DNA from: Promethearchaeota archaeon
GTDB lineage: Archaea; Asgardarchaeota; Lokiarchaeia; Sigynarchaeales; MK-D1
NCBI GenBank assembly: GCA_016839385.1
Contig: JAEOUK010000087.1
Location: 1 to 8,647 of the forward strand
Direction: 5' to 3'
DNA length: 8,647 nt
In this document: positions 1 through 6,557 of the stretch, one piece after another
How positions within the stretch are numbered: the first letter of the stretch is position 1
How the letters are laid out: each line of letters starts with the position of its first letter
Notes under the pieces: generated by a model
What the model saw: the letters and a program-made list of their open reading frames with translations, nothing else
What the model was told of the DNA's origin: nothing
Database searches by the model: none
Translations under genes and position numbers: made by a program

Positions 1-4
1 AGAC

Positions 5-310
5 TTATAACACAAATAAGTAATATTTGCTCATAAAAAAGATGTCGTTTACGATATAAATTATCGTAAATAAAAACCCATTTCTAAGGAGAATCCTATG
101 GGAAAGCTTTCAACTTTTTTTTTCAGTTAATAACAAACACAATAAATCTACTGCAGCCCTTATTGATAAGAAGTCCGAACCTATATTAATTCCAAGAATA
201 GATGCCATTTTTATAACATTGGGAATAAAACCCCCAGAAATAACATAATATAGTTGTTGAAACTCCGTGATCATAACTAAAGCTGTGGAAACGAAATGAA
301 AATTAAACCA
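5..310 (-). pseudogene. C-terminal remnant of a third ArsB/NhaD-like transporter paralogue
   Basis: Reading leftward, 288 to about 115 translates without a stop into TALVMITEFQQLYYV, then GGFIPNVIKMASILGINIGS, then AAVDLLCLLLTE. This matches the intact neighbouring transporter (323-1685) from its residue 361 onward (TALVMIAVLQNLYHV, GGIIPDIIKIAFILGINIGS, AAVDLM). After an A9 run (T9 at 115-123 on the plus strand) the match resumes in another frame as KKVESF. One further base loss near 97-105 leads to ILLRNGFLFTIIYIVNDIFF and a stop at 5-7, again tracking the intact C-terminus (TLLRNGSLITLFHIANSILF). A further frame break lies near 288-300. The N-terminal 360 or so residues are absent, because the intact gene's stop sits only about 10 bases away. 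The second hairpin motif FLPQGAAVD has become FLSIRAAVD, as expected under relaxed constraint. I infer a decayed partial tandem copy. It is too diverged from its neighbour to be a recent duplicate or an assembly artefact. Confidence 0.85.
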
Positions 311-320
311 ATTTTAAATC

Positions 321-1685
321 TTAACCCGATATTAAGTGGAAAATGGTTAAGAATAGTATGCTATTTGCGATATGGAAGAGGGTTATCAATGATCCGTTAC
401 GTAATAGAGTTTTATAATTGAATCCTTCGACTTTATGTTTTTTCGCTAAGTTTAGAGCCATTAAATCAACGGCAGCACCTTGCGGAAGAAAATTGGAACC
501 GATGTTTATGCCCAAAATAAAAGCGATTTTTATAATATCTGGAATAATTCCACCAGTACTAACATGATAGAGATTTTGCAATACTGCAATCATTACTAGC
601 GCTGTTGGTACTTGTGCGAGAAAGCCTGAGAGAATACTAATTGAAATTAGAACAATGAAAGCTGCTAGTAAATCATTATTTGGAATGGCTTTTTCGACAA
701 CTCCATTGAGAATTATAAATGTTCCATTTAGTGTCATAGTTCCAATCAAGAGAAAAGTCGCTATGAGGAAGCTTATCAATTTCCAATCTATTGCCGATTT
801 TAGATTATCCGCAAGCTGTTTTCGATTAAAAATACTCACGATTATCATTGCAACAAGAGCAACAAGATATGCCTGATTAATAAAAATTAAACCTATAATT
901 GTTAATCCGAATAATATCCAGTTAATGATGAATTTTGTTTTATTTACAATCACAAGACTTGGATCGAGTATTTCCAGTAAGATAGTTTTTTGAGTCTCTT
1001 CTGGAGGAGCTATTTTTCGAATAAATGCCATATCCAGAACAAATAAAGTAAGGAATAATACCGGAAATACAAATAAGGAAAAATTTCCTAGAAACCATCC
1101 CGTTGAGAGGTTAAAACCTTCTGCACTTGAGATTATTATATTTTCTGCACTTGAAAATGGAGTGTATATAGATCCAATATTAACTGTGAATGAAATCGCA
1201 AAAATATATGGTGCACTTTTGATTTTGAGTATTCGTGTCGCTCTTATTACAAGTGGTACAAAAATAATTGCAATTGTAATATCAGATATCAAAGATGCCG
1301 TTAAGCAGGATACTGTAGATATAAAATAGAAAAATAACCGATGATTACCACCAACTAGGTGTAAAACTTTAAGGGCAAGCCATTGGAACAGTTTACTTTC
1401 CTCTGATAAAATTGCAACAATAACTTGCATACAGATAAGAAAAATTAAAGCGTCAAATTCAATAGAAGAAAGAAAAGTCTTAATAGGAGCTAGTTGGTTT
1501 ATTAAATAAACGCCAGGTTCAGTTTCTACATCTTGTAAGACGAAAAAGGCAATTATGCATGCAATCACTGCTGCTAGAAGCGCATAAACCGCATAATCTA
1601 GTTTCTCTTGGGTGAAAATTATCATAACAAAAATAAATAATACTAAACTGCTGATTATAGATACAACATAATCGATAATTATCAC
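321..1685 (-). CDS. ArsB/NhaD-like multi-spanning membrane transporter (paralogue 1)
   Basis: The 454-residue, strongly hydrophobic protein has about 10-12 membrane segments (for example near 8-27, 32-50, 76-93, 116-145, 201-222, 253-287, 302-326, 339-358, 430-452). Two related re-entrant-hairpin signatures lie in the two halves: VNIGSIYTPFSSAENIIISS at 168-187 and INIGSNFLPQGAAVDLMALN at 393-412. This inverted-repeat layout and the NIGS/NxGG followed by a T/L-P turn are typical of the ion transporter superfamily that includes ArsB, NhaD and the P protein. These are secondary carriers for anions or Na+/H+ exchange in the cytoplasmic membrane. Length (about 430-460) fits. The substrate cannot be told. 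The segment before the first hairpin reads SDITIAIIFVPLVI, where ArsB/NhaD relatives usually have D-N-x-T-T. The start is GTG at 1685: an in-frame stop lies two codons upstream, and the GTG is embedded in an AAAGGTGAT that itself resembles an archaeal Shine-Dalgarno, so the exact start is unsure. Confidence 0.85.
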   Translation of the reverse strand: MIIIDYVVSIISSLVLFIFVMIIFTQEKLDYAVYALLAAVIACIIAFFVLQDVETEPGVYLINQLAPIKTFLSSIEFDALIFLICMQVIVAILSEESKLFQWLALKVLHLVGGNHRLFFYFISTVSCLTASLISDITIAIIFVPLVIRATRILKIKSAPYIFAISFTVNIGSIYTPFSSAENIIISSAEGFNLSTGWFLGNFSLFVFPVLFLTLFVLDMAFIRKIAPPEETQKTILLEILDPSLVIVNKTKFIINWILFGLTIIGLIFINQAYLVALVAMIIVSIFNRKQLADNLKSAIDWKLISFLIATFLLIGTMTLNGTFIILNGVVEKAIPNNDLLAAFIVLISISILSGFLAQVPTALVMIAVLQNLYHVSTGGIIPDIIKIAFILGINIGSNFLPQGAAVDLMALNLAKKHKVEGFNYKTLLRNGSLITLFHIANSILFLTIFHLISG

Positions 1686-1890
1686 CTTTAATTAGTTAAG
1701 AGAATATGGGCTAGCCATAGGTTATTAAATTGTAATAGAGGGTACTTTATTAAATTAAACATCTTGAGCTAAAATTCCTCAATTTACATTTTTCGTTACT
1801 GAGAAAAAAGTTTCATAACATAAGCTAAGAATAGAATAAAGATTATAAACGAGTGGGAGATACTTTCTTTAAAATTCCAGATTTAAAACG
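1686..1890. promoter_or_regulatory. Divergent intergenic region between the two transporter genes
   Basis: This 205-base AT-rich gap separates two genes transcribed away from each other, so it should hold both promoters. The clearest element is TTATAAA at 1843-1849, reading toward the rightward transporter and preceded by purine-rich AATAAAGA. A transcript start about 25 bases further on (near 1872) would leave a leader of under 20 bases before the ATG at 1891, with no Shine-Dalgarno. For the leftward gene only weak AT-rich candidates are seen around 1743-1756. No other gene or convincing operator is visible here. Confidence 0.45.
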
Positions 1891-3231
1891 ATGAATCTAT
1901 TCTCCATTATTTCAGTAGCAATTCTTTTTATTATAGTGATGGTGGTTTTTTCCACAGAAAAGCTTGATTATTTGACAGTAGCTATTTTTGCAGCTCTCTT
2001 TTCAGCAGGAATTTTAGTTTTCACAGAAAGTGTACCAATCACAATAGGAGAAATCTCATATGATTCATATTATGCAGCAGTAGTGGGAATGATTGAATTC
2101 AAACCCATTATATTCATATTTGGGATGCAAATAGTAATTGCTGTGGCGGAGCGTCAGAAAATCTTCCAATATGTGGCGATACAAACCATTCGATTAACTA
2201 AGGGAAATGATCGTCTACTATTTTATGTTATTTGTATAATTACGGTTTTTATTGCAGCGGTCGTTGCAGATGTCACAGTTGCTATTTTATTTGCTCCTCT
2301 AATTATCCGTACTTGTCGGATATTAGAAATTAAATCAGCCCCTTATTTATTTGGAATGACGATTTGCATTAATATAGGTTCTCTGATCACCCCATTTTCA
2401 TCTTCTGAAAATATTATTATTGCTGGACATTATGTCCAATCCAATAACGTTAACACTCTTTGGTTTGCTAAAAATATCATGGGTTTTGGTCTTGTGTTAT
2501 TGATTGTTACAGTTATTTTGTTAGATCTTATTCTGTTAAGAAAAAATCCACGTGTTGATGTAATGCGAAAGGACCTTGTTCGTGAGATTTTAGTCCCTTC
2601 TTCAGTAATTGATGATAAAAAGAAGTTTGTAATGAATTCTATTTTTCTAATGATAGTATTTATTGCGTTCTTCTTTACAGATCAAGCGTTTTTAGTGGCG
2701 TTAATCGGTTCTATTATAATGATATTAATAAATAAGGAGAAACTCGCAGATTATTTTAAGTCCGTTGAATGGGAAGTGATGTTTTTCTTTTTAAGCTTGT
2801 ATATAATCATAGGTTGCATGATAGCAAATGGAACTATTGAAATTATTACAACTTTCTTGAATAGAATATTACCAAATAGTCCATTGGCAATCTCGATTTT
2901 TGTGTTGATTTTGAGTAGTGTTTTATCAGGATTTTTAGCAAACTCACCTACAGCATTAATGTTTTTGGCGATCATGGATGGATTAGTGATTTTAAACCCT
3001 AGTATGCCATTGGAACCCTTGATCATTTCGTTATTGATAGGAATAAACGTGGGAGGAAATTTTCTTCCACAAGGTGCAGCATGTGATGTCATGACTCTTA
3101 CAATAGCTACTCGAAACAAGGTAGAGGGTTTTACTTTTAAAACATTAACCAAAAATGGGGCACTATTTGCTTCGATACATGTAGTTCTTGGAATTTTATA
3201 CTTAATTTTTTACAATCTTTTAATAATTTGA
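1891..3231 (+). CDS. ArsB/NhaD-like multi-spanning membrane transporter (paralogue 2)
   Basis: The 446-residue integral membrane protein is clearly homologous over its whole length to the leftward transporter beside it. The N-terminus MNLFSIISVAILFIIVMVVF then EKLDY aligns with SIISSLVLFIFVMIIF then EKLDY. Both hairpin signatures are present: INIGSLITPFSSSENIIIAG at 160-179 and INVGGNFLPQGAACDVMTLT at 385-404. As in its paralogue, the pre-hairpin helix reads ADVTVAILFAPLII (126-139). It is expected to be a secondary ion or anion carrier in the cytoplasmic membrane with two inverted structural repeats; the transported species is not readable from sequence. The start is the first ATG, and alignment with the paralogue supports it. 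The ATG at 3237 of the next reading frame follows the TGA by only 5 bases, so cotranscription with the ATP-grasp gene downstream is likely and may link transport to that enzyme. Divergence between the two paralogues suggests different substrates or conditions rather than simple dosage. Confidence 0.87.
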   Translation: MNLFSIISVAILFIIVMVVFSTEKLDYLTVAIFAALFSAGILVFTESVPITIGEISYDSYYAAVVGMIEFKPIIFIFGMQIVIAVAERQKIFQYVAIQTIRLTKGNDRLLFYVICIITVFIAAVVADVTVAILFAPLIIRTCRILEIKSAPYLFGMTICINIGSLITPFSSSENIIIAGHYVQSNNVNTLWFAKNIMGFGLVLLIVTVILLDLILLRKNPRVDVMRKDLVREILVPSSVIDDKKKFVMNSIFLMIVFIAFFFTDQAFLVALIGSIIMILINKEKLADYFKSVEWEVMFFFLSLYIIIGCMIANGTIEIITTFLNRILPNSPLAISIFVLILSSVLSGFLANSPTALMFLAIMDGLVILNPSMPLEPLIISLLIGINVGGNFLPQGAACDVMTLTIATRNKVEGFTFKTLTKNGALFASIHVVLGILYLIFYNLLII

Positions 3232-3236
3232 AGCAC

Positions 3237-3320
3237 ATGGAGGGAAAAAGGAAATTCACTATGCAACTCAAATCCAACCCGGGGAATTTAACTCAGAAGA
3301 GCATTACTATGAAAAAGTGA
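3237..3320 (+). other. Probable 5' coding extension of the ATP-grasp gene, one base out of frame
   Basis: An ATG at 3237, 5 bases after the transporter stop, opens a 27-residue frame (MEGKRKFTMQLK...) that ends at TGA 3318-3320, overlapping the GTG at 3317. The frame of the downstream enzyme is itself open back to 3227, without ATG, GTG or TTG, and reads EIHYATQIQPGEFNSEEHYY then EKV. That is well-behaved protein sequence running smoothly into INAQLHPLVRYF. The two frames join by a -1 shift (or one missing A) at GGAAAAAGG, 3243-3251, giving MEGKKEIHYATQI and a product of about 486 residues. Alternatives are a short leader peptide translationally coupled by the GTGA overlap, an ATT start at 3254, or a sequencing error in the homopolymer. 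No strong Shine-Dalgarno precedes either start. Confidence 0.6.
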
Positions 3321-4696
3321 TTAATGCTCAATTACATCCTTTAGTCCGTTATTTTGTGAATTTAACAAATGAACAAATTATCTATCGATATTGCCATTTT
3401 CATCCAGCCGTAAATGGGCAATCCTTGAGGGAATTACTAACATATAAACCCCGTTTTTTTAGATGGGCTGGAGCAGATTTATTTGCTGTCACTACAGGAA
3501 GAGGTGTGCGTCAGATGGTTTTAATCGAAACCAATTCATGTCCATCTGGAAATAAAAGCATGCCCTTTATTGAAGAACAGCAGCATGGAGGATATGAAAA
3601 ACTACTCGCAAATTCGTTTCTTCCTGCATTGAAAAAAAAGAAGAATTTACCTGAAGGGGATCTTGCAGTTGTATTTGATAAAAATCCAATGGAAAATATT
3701 GGATATGCACGTACATTAGCAGATATTACCAATGAATCGGTTTATGCAGTTGAGTTTCATCATGATGATCCAGATCCTCCTGTAAAATTTGAGAATGGAG
3801 TAATGTTTGTGAGAGATGCCACAAATCGCTGGATACCAATAAAAGCAGCCTTTCGCTATGTGACCCAAAAACCGTGGACTAGAATTCCGATTCTCACTGA
3901 CACTATGATATTTAATCCCATACTTGCATGTCTTGCTGGTGGAAGAAACAAACTCATTGCTGCGAAAGCGTATGACTTTTTTAATGCAGAATTTAAGAAT
4001 TCAGGACTGAAAATTAGAACTCCAGAAACAATCTGGGATTTAAACAAAAACGAAATTCCTTTATGGGTAGATCGTATGGGAGGATTCGCATGTATTAAAG
4101 ATCCATATTCCAATGCAGGTCAAGGGGTTTATACGGTTGTAAATCAACACGAATTAGATGTTTTTATGGCTAGAAATTACTCGTATGATAAATTTATTGT
4201 TCAAAGTTTAATAGGAAATTCTAAATGGAGCTCTAGCACCAATATGGAACGATTATACCATATCGGTACTGTACCAAATTCAAAGTTAGATTTCTTTGCA
4301 GCTGACCTACGAATGATGGTTAGTGCAACTCCAAATGGTTTTCGACCCATTTCTATGTATGCACGAAGAGCTCGTAAACATCTTAGTAACGAAATATCGG
4401 AGTCTATTGATTCATGGGAAATGTTGGGCACCAATTTATCTGTAAAAAATCCAGACGGATCATGGGGTATTCCAGAAACCAGTAGATTATTGTTGATGGA
4501 TCGTAGAGAATTTAATCGCTTGGGATTAGGATTAGATGATCTCATCGAAAGTTTTATTCAAACAGTAATGGGAGTTATTGCAATCGATAAAATGGCTAAG
4601 AGATTCATCAGTAAAAAGGGAGAATTTAAGAAAAAATTATTTCAATCCTTAGTTCCAGACCAAAAATTATTTGATGAAATTCTAATCTACAAATAA
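3317..4696 (+). CDS. Putative circularly permuted ATP-grasp enzyme
   Basis: This soluble protein has 459 residues from GTG, perhaps about 486 with the upstream extension. It shows the pieces of an ATP-grasp carboxylate-amine ligase in an unusual order. An acidic, metal-binding-like motif ETNSCPSGNKSMP stands near the N-terminus (71-83), where ordinary ATP-grasp enzymes such as RimK carry E-x-N-x-x-P-G at the C-terminus. It is followed by FVRD (164-167) and by PILACLAGGRNKLIAAKAYD (201-220). Next come a lysine and glycine-rich loop FACIKDPYSNAGQGVYTVV (257-275), a hinge-like FIVQSL (293-298), and DLRMMV...ISMYARRARKHLS (330-357). This order resembles circularly permuted ATP-grasp families (glutathionylspermidine-synthase-like and the CP_ATPgrasp group). 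The likely chemistry is ATP-dependent acyl-phosphate formation and amide ligation; substrates are unknown. No signal peptide or membrane segment is seen. It follows the transporter closely and converges on the YcaO gene with a 7-base gap, so it shares the locus but not the transcript with YcaO and RimK. Confidence 0.65.
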   Translation: MINAQLHPLVRYFVNLTNEQIIYRYCHFHPAVNGQSLRELLTYKPRFFRWAGADLFAVTTGRGVRQMVLIETNSCPSGNKSMPFIEEQQHGGYEKLLANSFLPALKKKKNLPEGDLAVVFDKNPMENIGYARTLADITNESVYAVEFHHDDPDPPVKFENGVMFVRDATNRWIPIKAAFRYVTQKPWTRIPILTDTMIFNPILACLAGGRNKLIAAKAYDFFNAEFKNSGLKIRTPETIWDLNKNEIPLWVDRMGGFACIKDPYSNAGQGVYTVVNQHELDVFMARNYSYDKFIVQSLIGNSKWSSSTNMERLYHIGTVPNSKLDFFAADLRMMVSATPNGFRPISMYARRARKHLSNEISESIDSWEMLGTNLSVKNPDGSWGIPETSRLLLMDRREFNRLGLGLDDLIESFIQTVMGVIAIDKMAKRFISKKGEFKKKLFQSLVPDQKLFDEILIYK

Positions 4697-4703
4697 TTAA
4701 GGA

Positions 4704-6557
4704 CTACGGAGATCCTACTGGATCTCTAAAAAAATATAGTTTATCTGGGAAATCTTGGATTAATTTTTGAAATATTGGAAAAAGTTTTCCATACGTGCAA
4801 TAAGATCTATGAGAGCAAGACATACATGTAGTTTTATAATAAGGACATGGAACTAGATATTCACTAAGCGTATTCTTTATGGTATCTGTTGACGAAAGAG
4901 TCTCAAGGATTCGAATTCTAATGTCTTCGGGAAAATGTTTCAATTGTTTTTCCTGTTCTTCCATAATCCATTTTCTTATAAAATCTCCTTCCCATGGATA
5001 GTTAGGCAAATTCTCTAAAAATTCAATGGTGCATTTTATTTCTTGATTCTCAGGTTCATCTATTGACGCACATGCGAAAAATCGCTTCGCAAGATTTTGA
5101 TCTTTAAAATAATAAGCAAGCAAGCCTAAAAATCTCCATGAGTTATATTCTGCCAAAACTGTTCCAATATGTGGTAATCCACGCATCACCCCCATGGATT
5201 CAAATCTTTTAAATATAAATTGATACAAAAAGGTCGGATCTTTTAGAGTATCGTGATATACTGGATCGAATATCGCACTTTTATCAAGAAGTAAAGCTTT
5301 TCGAAATTCTCGAACTTTATCTCCAGGAAATATACGTTTTTCAAAAAATGCAACCCTATCATATAGAGCAAATTTATATTGCTGCAAATCAGGAGAATAT
5401 ACCATCACAGTAGGAAAACCTATCCAACCTAAATCACAAATCCACATACGATAATTTCGGGTTTGGAAAAATTTTACCATCTCGTGAAGTTCATCATAAA
5501 AATCGTCATGTTGATAATCCCATAAAGTAAATTTCTCATTTGATTCTTCAGTTAGAAAACTTAGCTCGAATGGTGAATAAACTGAATCACTGGAAAAACG
5601 ATTGACTTTTAACTCATTTAAAGAAACTGATTCTCCCAAATATTCTTTAAACTGTTTATAGTATTGTATCATTACAGAAGATTTCTTATTAGCGTTTTTT
5701 AATCGATGAGGAACTGACTCGAAATTTTGGAAGAAATCATTAAGACATCTTGCCACAGCTCGGTTTAAAGATAGATCTGAGCTGGACTTTAATACATAAC
5801 CCAAAGAAGGATTTCCAAATAGCATCCCAACAACGGGAAATCCTTGCCCTAATGAAAAATCTTTGATAAATACCTCAAAGTCATCATTTGCAATTGTCTG
5901 TATATAATTTTTCAGTTCATCAGATAAATAATCTAAAGTTATTGTGGGAATAGGTTTGTTGTTTACTAGGACTAGTCGGGTGGTATATCGTTCAAAAATT
6001 TCTGTAATCGCCATAACAATTGCTTCTTCATATGAATTTCCAGCAGCACGACCATTCGACGGAGATATTAAGAAAGATTGGTCTAGAAATAGATCTTTAT
6101 CTTCTAATACGTCATAAAATCGATAAAATGTAGAATCAAAAGGTTCAAATGGAGGAGTTCTATTATTTGTCTCTTTTTTGAGACTTTGATTAAAATTATA
6201 CCATTTTTGAAAATCGGGATGAGTTTTATCGATTTCAGGTTTCAACATTAGTCTTGGAAGATAGTTTGCTATGGGAAAAGGTAAAAAAGATTGAATTCTC
6301 TCTGTGAATTCTGCCATAGCACTCAAAATTGCTAGCTGAGGTGTATTTCCTTTGCCATTAGATCTGACATTATAGGCGTAATCTCCAAATAAAGTCATTT
6401 GAGCACCCCATGCGGTCCCATATTGATTCGGTTTCACCCGGAATTGCATATATTGAAGAAAATATGGCTGCAAACATTTTATAAGCGTTTTTAAAGTATG
6501 TTCTGGAGGAGCACTCTTATAATTCTGATAAATTTTTGGTGATGAGTTAAATTTCAT
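4704..6557 (-). CDS. ycaO: YcaO-domain protein, long E. coli YcaO-like form with C-terminal Cys motif
   Basis: YcaO proteins use ATP to activate backbone amides, forming azolines, thioamides or amidines in peptides; in E. coli, YcaO assists RimO-dependent methylthiolation of ribosomal protein S12. Counting from the ATG at 6557 (617 residues), the ATP/Mg site is visible: S66-N-G-K-G70, E83-x-x-E86-R87 in LSAMAEFTER, NGRAAGNSYEEA (168-179), and E186-x-x-E189-R190. Later blocks VVGMLFGNPSLGYVLKSSSD and FFQTRNYRMWICDLGW match the E. coli YcaO layout, and the total length (E. coli about 586) shows that the C-terminal region after the catalytic domain is present. Unusual is C571-x6-C578-x2-C581-x5-C587 close to the end, which could bind zinc or an Fe-S cluster. 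The chain ends DPVGSP. A TTG at 6566 is possible, but it stands 2 bases from AGGAGGA (6568-6574); the ATG at 6557, 11 bases from AGGAGG, is preferred. It overlaps the RimK-like gene by 11 bases, implying translational coupling. Confidence 0.9.
   Translation of the reverse strand: MKFNSSPKIYQNYKSAPPEHTLKTLIKCLQPYFLQYMQFRVKPNQYGTAWGAQMTLFGDYAYNVRSNGKGNTPQLAILSAMAEFTERIQSFLPFPIANYLPRLMLKPEIDKTHPDFQKWYNFNQSLKKETNNRTPPFEPFDSTFYRFYDVLEDKDLFLDQSFLISPSNGRAAGNSYEEAIVMAITEIFERYTTRLVLVNNKPIPTITLDYLSDELKNYIQTIANDDFEVFIKDFSLGQGFPVVGMLFGNPSLGYVLKSSSDLSLNRAVARCLNDFFQNFESVPHRLKNANKKSSVMIQYYKQFKEYLGESVSLNELKVNRFSSDSVYSPFELSFLTEESNEKFTLWDYQHDDFYDELHEMVKFFQTRNYRMWICDLGWIGFPTVMVYSPDLQQYKFALYDRVAFFEKRIFPGDKVREFRKALLLDKSAIFDPVYHDTLKDPTFLYQFIFKRFESMGVMRGLPHIGTVLAEYNSWRFLGLLAYYFKDQNLAKRFFACASIDEPENQEIKCTIEFLENLPNYPWEGDFIRKWIMEEQEKQLKHFPEDIRIRILETLSSTDTIKNTLSEYLVPCPYYKTTCMSCSHRSYCTYGKLFPIFQKLIQDFPDKLYFFRDPVGSP
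4708..4727. other. Perfect 7-bp hairpin at the convergent gene ends
   Basis: GGAGATCC, loop TACT, GGATCTCT forms a stem of seven Watson-Crick pairs plus a terminal G-T, starting 12 bases after the stop of the rightward ATP-grasp gene. In the leftward gene the same bases encode the last residues of YcaO (DPVGSP). Neither strand has a classic U-tract directly after the stem: the rightward transcript continues into TAAAAAAATA. It may act as a 3'-end or antisense-limiting structure for the rightward transcript, but its function is inferred from position only. Confidence 0.4.

Noticed and set aside
655..876. Rightward ORF of 73 codons
   Set aside because: It lies wholly inside the leftward transporter, whose reading frame is supported by a paralogue; the ORF has no recognisable content of its own.
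2751..3152. Leftward ORF of 133 codons
   Set aside because: It is antisense to the most conserved part of the rightward transporter and has no family resemblance, so it is a shadow frame.
3557..3580. Reading ETNSCPSG in the ATP-grasp protein as an iron or redox cysteine site
   Set aside because: There is only one cysteine and no partner nearby. The Glu/Asn/Gly pattern fits ATP-grasp metal binding better.
3511..4545. Three leftward ORFs (3511-3732, 3856-4113, 4201-4545)
   Set aside because: All are antisense to the ATP-grasp gene, and none shows a plausible domain, start context or spacing.
4704..6557. YcaO as the archaeal McrA-thioamidation enzyme
   Set aside because: That group is shorter and usually accompanied by TfuA. 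Here the long E. coli-like form is present and no TfuA gene lies in the window.
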